This document shows positions 44,980 through 55,614 of a stretch of DNA of 64,000 nt, one piece after another; positions within the stretch are counted from its first letter, which is position 1, and the number at the start of each line of letters is the position of its first letter. Origin of the DNA: Craterostigma plantagineum (lineage: Eukaryota > Streptophyta > Magnoliopsida > Lamiales > Linderniaceae); NCBI GenBank assembly GCA_027422505.1, contig JAPQWV010000496.1:398001-462000 (forward strand). Direction: 5' to 3'. The translations under genes and the position numbers were made by a program. The notes beneath the pieces are model-generated. The model was not told the DNA's origin. It saw nothing but the letters and a program-made list of their open reading frames with translations, and made no database searches.

Positions 44980-45700
44980 TAGTTTGCATTAATAACAAAG
45001 ATACATGGCTAAATAACCCAATGAGTCTCACCGATACATCGTCAACCGGGAGAACAAAGGCTCACAAAGGAGCAAAACAGTCCCACAAGGGAAACAAACA
45101 CTCCCACATGGGAGAAAAGGTCCACAATGGACAAAAAAAAATGACAAAACACAACACCATAATCTACAACCAACAACTAAAGAACATATAACAGAAAAAG
45201 CGATTAGGCTAAATCTACATTATTCTTCACTTTAACCTGGTCTTCGACTTCTGGGTTTTGTCTTCATCAGACTGGTGGCTCCACAAGTAGAAAAACCTCC
45301 CACATCGGGAGAAAACAAACGCTTGAGACAATCAAACCAAAACAACAAAGCAATACCTCAAACTAACACAACAAACAGATGAAAGCAGAAAAACAGACTA
45401 ACTGTCAAAGAAAACAACGAACACGAACGAAAGAAAAATGTACCAAGGCAAACGACAACGAGAACAACCTATGAAAAAAGCGAAACACAAGACAACAAAA
45501 ACTACAGACCAAAACTGGAACAGAACATAAATGACCAACTAGAAAAAATGAAACCTATTGAAAGCGTACAAAAGCAGCAAACACAAAAACAGATTGAAAA
45601 AGGTGGAGGGCTGAGATTGGCGAAGTCGTCAAGGCGGGGTGGCGACGGAGGAGAAGCGGAAGCGCGGAGGTGCCGAGGACGAACAAGAAAAATCTTTTTT
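44980..45700 (-). other. T-rich hairpin-studded sequence, minus strand
   Basis: Read on the minus strand, a C-rich leader (from about 45690) is followed by a long T/G-rich stretch. It contains short hairpins such as CTCCCATGTGGGAG, GTCCATTGTGGAC, TCCCTTGTGGGA and CTCCCGATGTGGGAG. The plan matches 11640-12600 on the plus strand (leader, T-rich middle, hairpins, then GGGTTATTTAGC near the end). Direct identity is low by eye. No protein was recognised. Confidence 0.4.
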
Positions 45701-46031
45701 ATTTTTTAAATTTTAATTTTTTTATTAAACTAAAAAACAGAGGAAGAAGAAGAAAAAAGCTAACTGAGATCTCCCCCACCCCATTAATGGAGGTGGAGGA
45801 ATAGGATGGAAAAGAATGGTGGCGGCAGTCGAGTTAGCGTTTTTCTATTGGAAGGGTTTTTGGGGAGTGGTTTGTGTTTATTGTCGAAGTGATGATGTCT
45901 GAGATAACAAAAAAAATTATTCCGTTTGATAGGCTAATCAAAGTCACTCATCAATTGAGGGGTTTCTTTTTCGAATCCTAAAGCATCTCCAACTACCAAC
46001 CAACACCATATCCATAATGCAGTTAACTTTA
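45701..46031. other. Intergenic sequence
   Basis: AT-rich and purine-rich, no gene seen. Confidence 0.45.
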
Positions 46032-46775
46032 GACTTTTTAATAAAAATAAAGCTATTTAAAACGAAATTTAATAAATAGGATTAGTTCGGTCAAAATTAA
46101 TAAAATCGAGGAAAATGCGTCCAATAATCGCGACGTCACCCTTATTGAACGCGCCGTCGCGGTTAATAGCCGCGACGTACGTTTGTTCCAGAAAAAATAG
46201 GGCCTCGTTATTCATTTAAAAGCGTTGGGCCCAATTTGGCCCAACACAGAAGGTCGTCGAGCCTATCAGACGCGGCGACGGGTATAATAAACCCGTGACC
46301 TTCTTCCTCATTTTCCGTCTTCCTCATTTTCCTTCTTTCTCATTTCATTTCATCCTCTCTCTGCTCTTCTTCGGTTCGATCCGTCCGTGAATCACCATGA
46401 AAACAAAGAGTACACCACCCGGGATCCACCGCGTAGCTTTCTTCTTCCTCGTCATCTTTGATTTGGGTAAGAAATTTGCCTTTTGATTTTCGAATGTTTT
46501 TAAAATTTTGTTGAATTTGTGATCTTAAATCTATGTTCTTGGTATGATATGAGCAATGAATATCGTGGTTTGCTTATTGGATTGATATAAGACGTCAAAT
46601 TTGAATATTTGATTCGATTTAGGAAAATTTCCCCATATTTGAAACCCTAATTTTGAAATTAGTGTTTCTAGTTTGATGTCATTTGAATTTTCCCCACGTG
46701 ATTCAATTTATGTGTGGATGTTGTGTTTTTTTGTTATTATTTGTGGCGATATTGACTTGTAAACGCTAATTTAGG

Positions 46776-48667
46776 ATGGATACGAACGAATACTACGATC
46801 CGATCGACAGATCACTGTTGATATTTCAGGATAGTCATCGTGGTAACGATGTACTATCCAATTCTGATGGTGCCCTAGACACGCCTTTGACCATTAGGGG
46901 TTTGGAGAGCATCGTTTGGGGTAAGGTTTCACGATCGGTGCGGTTACACAGTCGTATTCTGGAGAAGTTAGAGACGATGTCGTTCTACGGCATCTATAGT
47001 TGTGGATCTCAGAAGTCTGCTCTCGTAGAGAGGTGGAGGAAGGAGACGCACGTTCCACTTACCGGTGGGTAAGGCGACCGTCACACTTGAGGACGTCGGT
47101 GTGTTGTGGGGACTCCCCGTCGATGGTCATTCGGTCAGTAGTATGATCCACAGTAGGACACATGATCAGTGGATCGATTACCTAGGGGAGCTGACTGGTT
47201 ATAGACCTGCTGTGGGTGCATACAGTGGGACGAAGGTGTCGTTGAGGAAGTTTTCAGACTGGTGAGAAGCCAAGATCGACGATGAGAGCCCTATGCGTTG
47301 TTGCTCATGGGATCGGTGATGTTTCCCGACTCCAGCGGAAGCTCAACGTCCATGACTTTTCTTCCGTTGCTCGAAGACATAGACGCCGTGCACACGTACA
47401 GCTGGGGCAGTGCCGTTCTGGATTTCTTGTACAGAGAGCTATGTACATCGTGCCAGCGTTAGAAGATGAACATCGGTGGAGTTGTGCGGTTGCTTCAGGT
47501 GCGTTTTTTTGTATAACTGAATTTTCTTGTGGCGTATACCAACTAATTCTATAATTAAATTTTGTGTAGGTATGGGCGTGGATTCGTATATTACCTGTGC
47601 AACCTATTATTATCCGTCCTCGAGTGCAGATGATGCCCACCGTCGAGGATGGAATTGAGTTGCCCATGCCACCACATGCTGCGAGGTAGTAAGACAATAT
47701 TTATTTAAGTTTACGTAGTTGTTGAAATGTTCGTTTGTCATTTTTAATCTTTTTTTTTATTTCAGGTGGAATGCGTTGTTCGATCATACTTCATCGACGC
47801 ACTCGAATTTGCGTGCGATTCGAGAGTCGCTTGATAGCATGTCGATGGAGCAGTTCGCTTGGGCACCCTACGATGATCAGGCACTAGAGATTATGGCGTT
47901 AAGAGTCAAATCTCGACAAGCGTGTCCACTCATCTTCTACAACATCGTTGAGTGGCACTATCCCGACCGCGTGCTCCGACAGTTTTCGATGGTTCAGTCT
48001 GTCCCGCAACGTCCGAGAGGTCTTGATGTTGATCTTCATTGACACAATATCCGTAACGTCTCGGGAAGGGATTGGAGGGCGTATCACGAGCAGTATGGCC
48101 TTGTGGGTGTCCCGATACGCGACCATCGTCAACGCGATGGTGATAGTTCACAGTGTTCCCGGATTATTTTCGGTGGTACCGGAGGATCACCCGTCGGTAC
48201 ATTTCTCCATCGACTATTCATATGGACCGATGATTCTATATGGGAGATAGTGCATTTATCGACGTTATGATTAGTTATTTTTTTCCAATATATATATTTT
48301 TTAATTTTCGGCGTGTCATTTAAGAGGTGAACTTGTTACTCACTAGGCACAGCACGTCGATCGGGCGGAGCAAATATTCAGAGGTGGAGATATGGAGGGG
48401 GGATTAGATGTCATACATTAGATGCAGCAGCTCGTCATTGACAGGCGTCAGCGAAGCCACGTGCAGTTCACTGATATCCCTCTGACACAGATAAGTGCCC
48501 CGTCGTCTTCTCGGTTTCCGACTCAGGACCTGGCTCGTCGTCTTCACGGGAACGCCGCGGAATTGTACGACGATGGTACATATTTTACACCGACATGCTA
48601 CGGTGTCGGCTACGATGATGACGATGATGACGACGATGAGACACCTCCACATCAGCCATATGTGTAG
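46776..48667 (+). pseudogene. PMD gene in MULE 1, frameshifted
   Basis: An upstream leader has a donor (GTAAGAAATTTGCC at about 46467) and an acceptor just before the ATG at 46776. The protein starts MDTNEYYDPIDRSLLIFQDS. Compared with its sister at 58770-60932 it lacks LDPHLITALVQIW-type residues near 47000. It shifts frame near 47065 before ATVTLEDVGVLWGLPVDG (the PMD signature) and is broken between 47265 and 47500. Introns with matching sites (TTGCTTCAG/GTGCG, TTGTGTAG/GTATGGGC) are shared with the sister. WNALFDHTSSTHSNLRAIRE and YNIVEWHYPDRVLRQFSMVQ follow (47766-48042), then an acidic (Asp-rich) and basic tail. It is related to the MAIN/MAIL nuclear silencing factors and is unlikely to be functional. 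Confidence 0.8.
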
Positions 48668-48966
48668 CAGTCAACGCCGCGACCACAGCATCGACGTCGT
48701 CGTCCGAGCAGCCCGATCCTCCTGTTGACCGTGGCATCTTCACAGGAACAGACGGCCACGTAGATGTGGCACCGGATCACATTATATTCGTTAGGTATTA
48801 TTATGTTTTAATCTTTTTATGTAATCAGAGATTCGATGGCTTCAGAGTCACTGACGTCGCTATCTTGGACGGCAGCATGAACGATCTCAGGCTGCGCCAG
48901 TCGAACTAGTAGGAACACAACGGCTACTCGAAGATATATCTTCGTGAGGGGCGAACGAAATATTTG

Positions 48967-49256
48967 TCAATCCTCCAGTAACTGATGTAATTTCAGGAAA
49001 TGAATCCATCGACGCGGGATTCGTGTACTCGTCCGGAGCATCTTGTTGCGATCGAATTGAACGATCTCAGTTGCCTCGACAAAGACCTCAATGTAATCGA
49101 GTTCAGCATCGGGATCCAAGAAGTATGTGAGGTCGGCATCACTAGACATTAGTAGGAGATTATGATACAGTCGATAGTGTTGATAATATCCGTTCTTCAC
49201 CCGAACGATTAAAAAGAAAGAAGTGTGTGTTGTCAACGGAAGTCATGTTGTATAGC
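48967..49256 (-). pseudogene. MULE transposase N-terminal fragment (continues at 57224-57380)
   Basis: The minus strand encodes FFLIVRVKNGYYQHYRLYHN, then LLLMSSDADLTYFLDPDAEL and DYIEVFVEATEI. This resembles the N-terminal (PB1-like) region of plant MuDR-type transposases. The start lies beyond the retrotransposon (ATG near 57374-57376 on minus), followed by VSRKFK and an in-frame TAG. The zinc-binding and catalytic domains are absent, so the element is non-autonomous. Confidence 0.55.
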
Positions 49257-50861
49257 TGATAAACGTATTCCGATACGTTTATCGTAGTATTTATTTGGGG
49301 TATATAGAGCTTTAGCAATCAATTTATGCATTTATTCGACATATTTACACTCATTTTGATATTGAAGGAGCTTAGGACGAGTTTCGAGCGAAAATGAGCA
49401 AAAACGAGGCAAAACGGAGCAAAAAGGACGAATACTGCCCTCTGTCACGGCCGTGACAGTCCATGCACGAGGCCGTGACGTCCACCAGAGGAGAACACTG
49501 CTTGGTGTCACGGCAGTGACACTTATTGCACCAGGCCGTGACCCATAGCAGCAGCGACATTAGAAAATTCATATCTCTTAATCTAGACCTCGGATTGAGA
49601 ATCCCGTTGGTCAGAATGAAGAATGGCAAGTCCTCTATGTATGGTTAAAATTTCAGATCAATCGGACATCGTTTACCCCTCCATCCGAGAGAAATATGAA
49701 ACTGCCGCAAAGCTGTTGAGAGGGTCACGGCCGTGACGTGCAATGCACGTGGCCGTGACCGACGGCAGAGAGGACCGCTGATGATGGTCACGGCCGTGAC
49801 GTGCAATGCACGTGGCCGTGACCAAGGGCAGAGAGCGACGAGACCGAGTGGTCACGGCCGTGACGGCCCATGTCCCAGGCCGTGACCGACACGGGAATCA
49901 GTATAAAAAGCCCAAATTCGACCCCGAAAAGGACACAACTCACCAGAGATCAAATCCAAACCATCTAGGGACGAATTTAGGACGAAAAGAACACGGAATC
50001 ACATCCCGAAGCGCAAGAGACGAAGCGACGACGAAATCACGCCCAATTGATCAGAGAACGAAGATTTATCAAGCAAGCGCCGATAATTCGCCAGTATTCA
50101 AGAATCATGAGTCTTCCTTCTCTGTTCTCTAATTCTCTTGTTGTTCTTTCGTCAATTATGCGTAGCTAAATCCCGTTTGTGTTTGGGATTAGATGAACGC
50201 TAGGATTAGTCGTACTTAAGACGTATATTATCGTGATTTTGTGTTTTGACTATTTATCGTTCTATGAATATGTTTCGTCGCTTTAATATGTCTATGTGTT
50301 AAAGTGATCGTGTGGAAAAACGTTTAGAGCGACAGCTAAACAACGTTTAGGCCGTTCATAGAAGATAGGATTCGAGTATAGGGCGAAAGCAAATACTCGA
50401 TCCTCGCCGTTAGTAATTATTGAATTTTAGATCCCCGCGAGCGTTTAGGGCGACAGCAAATTCGCGAGCGGGTAGGAAATTACTGCGATTTAGTCAAGAT
50501 CACGTAGGAACGATTTTATTGTCTGAGTCGATAACACCTAGCGGGATTCGAATCCCGAGCACTTCTTTATTATCTGAAGCTTCGTATCAGTTTTAAGCGT
50601 GCTATTTGAATCTCTAGTTGATTTAGGAACGATCTGTTAGGATAAGTCGTCAACCAAATTGCGTATTTTGTTTAGGCTAAATATCGAGTCGATAGGTCAC
50701 TACTAGTAATTGATTTATTCCTTGTGTTCGATACTCGTTTACTCACTTTACTGCACTACAAACGATAGGTCCACTGCCTATCGCACGTCGGTGATAGTAA
50801 TTAGGTATTCGTTTTAATTATTACTTGTCGCACTTTTCATTCACACACCACGTGTCGATCA
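49257..50861 (+). repeat. 5' LTR with an array of GTCACGGCCGTGAC palindromes
   Basis: U3 contains about five blocks (49443-49885), each made of GTCACGGCCGTGAC (or a near copy), a spacer with TGCAATGCA or similar, and GGCCGTGAC. A TATA box (GTATAAAAAGCCC) follows at about 49901-49913, then a long R/U5. A CGGGATTCGAATCCCG palindrome lies at about 50532-50547. Palindrome arrays just upstream of a TATA box suggest transcription-factor sites or small-RNA hairpins; that role is inferred. Confidence 0.85.
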
Positions 50862-50864
50862 AGT

Positions 50865-50884
50865 TTTTGGCGCCGTTGCCGGGG
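50865..50884 (+). promoter_or_regulatory. Primer-binding site of the Gag-only element
   Basis: TTTTGGCGCCGTTGCCGGGG follows the 5' LTR by a few bases. This sequence is typical of plant Athila/Tat-type Ty3-gypsy elements. It is where a tRNA would prime minus-strand DNA synthesis. Confidence 0.8.
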
Positions 50885-51091
50885 AATAAATTGATATTAG
50901 GAACACCGTAGTTCGGTACTTTAGCCACTGTGATTTCGACGTTTTCTTTGCTTTTACTGTTTGCGTTATTTGTGTTATTTGCATTAGTTGTTTTCCTGCG
51001 TCGTTATTGATTTCGTGTTTTTATTCGTCGTATTTGTTTACTTTTCGCTAATCTTTATTTCTCACTCATTGAAGGTACGATTCAGCGGTGA

Positions 51092-53923
51092 ATGACCCGA
51101 AGCCATCCATCGGGCCCCATCGTTGAAGCCGACCCAGATTTCGAACGAAAGTTACGAAGGAAGCTTAAGTACGATACCGAAGGAGCATCCACCAGCTCTC
51201 AGGATCCGCTAGTTTGTTATTCAGAGGATAGTTCGCAGGAGTCAACCTTAAACTCCCGTGTAGAGACATCCGTAGACAGCCCAAACACGGAAGTAATGAT
51301 GGCGGACCATCGAGTGCCCATCCACAACGTTCCGGAGGAGGAGCCATCACTTCAAGACCTCCTCAAAAATGCCGCGCTAGGCGGTACTGAATCGGCGATC
51401 GTCATCCCGCCGATAGAGAACAACAACTCCGAACTGAAGCACTCCTGGCTTCAGATGATTTTCCAGACGGCCCAGTTTGAGGGCAATCCCGACGACGACC
51501 CCTATTCCCACCTGAAGGCATTCTTGACGGTGACTGATACCATCAAGATCAACGGGGTCCCGGGCGACGCAATTAAGCTTATGATGTTTCCGTTCTCGCT
51601 CAAGTTCAGAGCGAGAGACTGGTTGGATATGTTGCCGTCCAGATCGATCACTACCTGGGAGGAGATGCGAGCCGCCTTCATCAACCACTACTTCCCACTC
51701 ACAAAGGTGTTAAGATTGAAGACGAAGATTTCTCTGTTCCACCAGAAGGACTCCGAAAACTTGTATGAGGTGTGGGAGCGTTACAAGGCGCTACTGAAGA
51801 GGTGCCCACAGCATGGGATGTCGAAGGCAGCCCAGATCAACCGATTCCACGAGGGTCTCAACGATCAGACGGTCCATATGTTAGACGGAGCCGCAGTAGG
51901 AGGGCTCGTGAAGCTCAATGCCACCGACGCGTGGAATTTGATTGAGGACTACTCGAGGAACAGTTTCATGAGGGGCAATACCAGGATGAAGACGACAGGC
52001 GTATTTGGAGTGAGCGAGGAGACGGCCACTAACGCTAAGATCGAGGCGCTCCAGCAACAACTCGCCTCGACGAACTCTCAGTTGCAGATGGTGATTGGTG
52101 CATTACTTCCCAAGTCCGGGCAGACTCAGCCCGTGAACGCCGTGGCCACCACCACGCCGACACAGCACACGCCTTACGTACCATTGTGCGGAATTTGCGG
52201 CGCTGCCCACGAGACCTCAGAATGCCAACTTGGGCAGTCATTGGAGCACGTCGACTATATGGGCAACTACCAAGGTGGCCAGCGAAGCTTCCAGCCTCGG
52301 GCACATCCAAACTTGGCGTACGGGAATCAGAACCATCAGGGCCAAGGACCGTCAGGATTTCAGCCCCGACCGTCCGGATTTCAAAATGGGCCACCACGAC
52401 AGTACCAGAACGCGCCCGCAGGAGGATCCGACGACATGAGGGAGATGAAGGACATGATGAAGACACTCCTCACGAATTTTAGCAGCACAACCGCAGCCCA
52501 CGAAAGCCGAATGACAAAGATGGAGGAGTACATGGAGGCGAATGACATCCGTGCTCAGAATACAGATGCCTCGATCAAGAGGTTGGAGCAGCAAGTGGGG
52601 CAATTAGCAAAGCAAATGGCTGGCCGAAATCAAGGATCACTCCCAAGCTACACCGAGACAAACCCCAAGGAGTATTGCAATGCGGTAACCCTGAGGAGCG
52701 GGAGAGGATTACAAGAAGCTCCCACCAAGCAGAATTTAAAGGAGAAAGTCGATTTCGAGGGCCACGATGAGCCAGAAATGGAGAAAAGCAAGGGCGACAG
52801 AGCCGAGAAGGTCAAGGATGACGAGGGAAAGACGCGACCATTCGTGAAGCCGTATCAACCAGAGATCCCATACCCAGCTCGGTTGAGGGGAGCTGCACCT
52901 GAAAAAGAAAAGGCGGAAGAGAATGCGCGACTACCAGTGAGGCCGTACCAGCCGAAGGTTCCCTATCCAGAACGATTGAAGAAGGACAAAGACGAGGAAC
53001 TATTTAGCAGATTTATGGGTATGTGCAAAGAACTACATATTAACTTACCATTTGTTGAAGCTATTACGCAGATGCCCAGTTTCGCAAAGTTTCTGAAGGA
53101 CTTACTGACGAACCGACGGAAGCTCGAACATGTCTCCATGGTACACCTACGAGGAGAGTGCTCGGCAATACTCCAGAGCAAGATACCGAAAAAGCTCAAG
53201 GACCCAGGGAGTTTTATTATTCCCTGTCTGATAGGCGATTTAGTAGTTGAGCATGCTTTAACTGATCTAGGCGCTAGTATAAATTTAATGCCGTACTCCA
53301 TGTTTAAGCGTTTAGGATTAGGTAAACCACGACCCACTAGAATGAGTATTCAACTGGCCGATAGATCGTTAAAATACCCTCTAGGTGTTATCGATGATGT
53401 TCTAGTTAAGGTCGATAAGTTCGTTATCCCTGCTGATTTTGTGATCTTAGACATGGACGAGGATGAAAATGTTCCATTAATTCTAGGTAGACCATTCTTA
53501 GCTACAGGCGAGACCATGATAGATGTTAGGAATGGAACATTAACCTTGACAGTAGACGGTGAAAAAGTTACGTTCAATATGGCTGACTCGATGAAAAAGA
53601 GCAACGAGCAAGATGATAAATGCTATTTCTTAGATGTCTTTGAGCGCGATTTTCTCTTTTCTGTGCAAGGTCTATCACAGGTCAGCGAGCATGATAGGTA
53701 CACAATTATGGCAATATATAAGTGTGGGGAGGAGATCGACGAACCCATCATAGCCATCGACGAGAGCAGCGAAGAAGTTAAGGACAAGAGCCCAGTCGAG
53801 GAGCAACCGCCACTAGAGTTGAAACCGCTGCCCGGCGAAAGGCGACACCTCCAAGGTGTGGATGTAGGCGAGGGAAACTTAAGTAGAAAAGAGATGCTGT
53901 ACCTCGACTTCCAGCCACCCTAA
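51092..53923 (+). CDS. Gag-protease polyprotein of the Athila-like element
   Basis: One intact frame of 943 residues starting ATGACCCGAAGCC. The retrotransposon Gag domain lies at about 120-290 (FEGNPDDDPYSHLKAF, RARDWLDMLP, AAFINHYFPL, LYEVWERYKALLKRCPQHG). A short zinc-knuckle-like motif CGICGAAHETSEC starts at residue 366. A Gln/Pro/Gly-rich linker, a helical segment (IKRLEQQVGQLAKQMAG) and a Lys/Glu-rich stretch with two PYPxRL repeats follow. The aspartic protease segment (about 700-830) has LTDLGASINLMPYS at 722-735, with DLGA in place of DSGA as is usual in this lineage, and VPLILGRPFLATG. The frame ends with no RT. It is intact in an otherwise decayed landscape, which fits recent movement. 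Gag forms the particle in the cytoplasm. Confidence 0.93.
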   Translation: MTRSHPSGPIVEADPDFERKLRRKLKYDTEGASTSSQDPLVCYSEDSSQESTLNSRVETSVDSPNTEVMMADHRVPIHNVPEEEPSLQDLLKNAALGGTESAIVIPPIENNNSELKHSWLQMIFQTAQFEGNPDDDPYSHLKAFLTVTDTIKINGVPGDAIKLMMFPFSLKFRARDWLDMLPSRSITTWEEMRAAFINHYFPLTKVLRLKTKISLFHQKDSENLYEVWERYKALLKRCPQHGMSKAAQINRFHEGLNDQTVHMLDGAAVGGLVKLNATDAWNLIEDYSRNSFMRGNTRMKTTGVFGVSEETATNAKIEALQQQLASTNSQLQMVIGALLPKSGQTQPVNAVATTTPTQHTPYVPLCGICGAAHETSECQLGQSLEHVDYMGNYQGGQRSFQPRAHPNLAYGNQNHQGQGPSGFQPRPSGFQNGPPRQYQNAPAGGSDDMREMKDMMKTLLTNFSSTTAAHESRMTKMEEYMEANDIRAQNTDASIKRLEQQVGQLAKQMAGRNQGSLPSYTETNPKEYCNAVTLRSGRGLQEAPTKQNLKEKVDFEGHDEPEMEKSKGDRAEKVKDDEGKTRPFVKPYQPEIPYPARLRGAAPEKEKAEENARLPVRPYQPKVPYPERLKKDKDEELFSRFMGMCKELHINLPFVEAITQMPSFAKFLKDLLTNRRKLEHVSMVHLRGECSAILQSKIPKKLKDPGSFIIPCLIGDLVVEHALTDLGASINLMPYSMFKRLGLGKPRPTRMSIQLADRSLKYPLGVIDDVLVKVDKFVIPADFVILDMDEDENVPLILGRPFLATGETMIDVRNGTLTLTVDGEKVTFNMADSMKKSNEQDDKCYFLDVFERDFLFSVQGLSQVSEHDRYTIMAIYKCGEEIDEPIIAIDESSEEVKDKSPVEEQPPLELKPLPGERRHLQGVDVGEGNLSRKEMLYLDFQPP

Positions 53924-55599
53924 GCGAACGAAAGCACGTCCGGCTAAAGACGGTAAAGGAAGCGCTTCTTGGGAGGCAACCCAGGTGTTATCTATCTAGT
54001 ATTTTTTTTATTAATATATTATTATTATCATTCATGTTTTTTCTATCACGTTTAGTTTTCCTTTTAGTCATGTCAGCCACCACGAGTCACGATACGACAA
54101 CCATCACGCACTTAGTCACGACACGTCAACATTTACGATCAGGGAGTCACGCTCTTTTTAAACTCTTTTTCCCTTCCTTTTATCCTTTTTACGTTGAGGA
54201 CAACGTCAGGTTTAAGTGTGGGGAGGGGAATCTAGTTTGAGAACTTACGTGAAAATTTTTAAATTTTTATGACGTGTCTATGAGCTATAATTTTCGTTAG
54301 AAAGGCATGAATTATTGAACTCAGGCACGAATTTTTTGCGTTTATCTCGAGTTAGTCTGCATTATTATGAATCCTTGTGAGCTATTAGGATATGCATGAC
54401 TGATTGAATCATGTTTGCCTGAATAGATATAGCACTGTTTTGAGAGATTCGTACACATAACCCCGTTTCGTGTGAGAGTTTGAGCCTGACGAGCTTATGC
54501 TCATTTTTCTTGGATTGTGTGACGTGCCTAGTCTATATCTCTCTAGAACTTGCCTGTCTGATGCGTGTTGAAACTGTTTTTGGTGTGTTAGTGTGAAAAT
54601 GATGTCCACGGCCAAATTTTCCTTATCATGACTAAGCCCCTTAGTAGCCACTTTGAGCCTGAGCCTATTCGTTGCTTACCCGTATGTAAAAAAAAAGAAG
54701 AAAAGAGAGCCCCTGACCCGAATAAGCCTCCAGAGATAATATGAACCCCAGTTGATTAGAATAGAGCAGAAGTCGAACGTGAGAGTTATTGTTTCAGCGT
54801 ATGATTTGATGTTCTTCTCTGCTATTCGTGAAATGACTCGCCCCTGATTTGACCGTTTTCTGAAATGACCTGATCCCTTTCATAAGCATGCCCATAAACC
54901 TTTTGGCAAGATATAGGTTTTGGTAATAAGTATCCCTAGGTACACGGCATTCGCTGTGACGATGTATTCTTTGCGATAAAAGCCGAACCTTGATGTTTTG
55001 AGGGAATAAGGGTAGTGCACTAGAGCGTAATTGAGGGGAAAGGGCAGAAAATGAAAGGGAACTGAGTTGACAGGGTCGGGCAGAAAAGTCTAGGATTTCG
55101 GGGCGAGAATGTTGAATCCTATGCTGGGACGAGTGATTATCTGTTTGATCATGCTATGTTCTGTGAAATTTTTTTTTTTCGCTTGCGTACCCTAGCTTAA
55201 AGATTACATGTTCATTGTGCGTACCATTTCATGACTATTTGATCCATGTTCTCCCGAAAAGACCCTCAGATTTATGCTTGCCACTTTAAATAGTAGATAT
55301 GCGATTAACCTGCAAGCCTATGGTAGGGGTTGGACTAGCGCACGAATTTGAGTGATTCACTATAAATTTAGCCTATACACTGAGCGACTTGAGCGAATCC
55401 TTGTGAGGTATGAGTCTCGATTAGCAGTGTGAAGGAAGTTTAGGTCGACAAGTGCAAGTCATTAGTGTAACATCTGTGATTGTTTGCTTGATTCCTTTTG
55501 TGCTTTCTAGCCTTGATGATAAATTGCGAACAATCGTGCCGTTATCTTGATGTGATGCCTAATCTTACTTCTAATTTACTTGAGGACAAGCAAATGCTT
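53924..55599 (+). other. Non-coding 3' internal region of the Gag-only element
   Basis: Just after the stop is CGCTTCTTGGGAGGCAACCC (53967-53986), a stretch conserved in many plant Athila/Tat elements. The motif TTGAGGACAA...AAGTGTGGGGAGG appears at 54194-54226 and again at 55579-55612. Otherwise about 1.6 kb has no conserved frame and fills the place where pol would be. Confidence 0.8.
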
Positions 55600-55614
55600 A
55601 AGTGTGGGGAGGTT
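55600..55614 (+). promoter_or_regulatory. Polypurine tract of the Gag-only element
   Basis: AAGTGTGGGGAGGTT abuts the 3' LTR (TGATAA at 55615) and would prime plus-strand synthesis. Confidence 0.85.

Noticed and set aside
49443..49885. Regular palindromic repeats resembling a CRISPR array
   Set aside because: The host is a plant, the spacers are not unique, and the array lies in an LTR promoter and is duplicated in the other LTR.
51165..53604. Minus-strand and alternative plus-strand frames within 51092-53923
   Set aside because: They are shadows of the intact Gag-protease frame.
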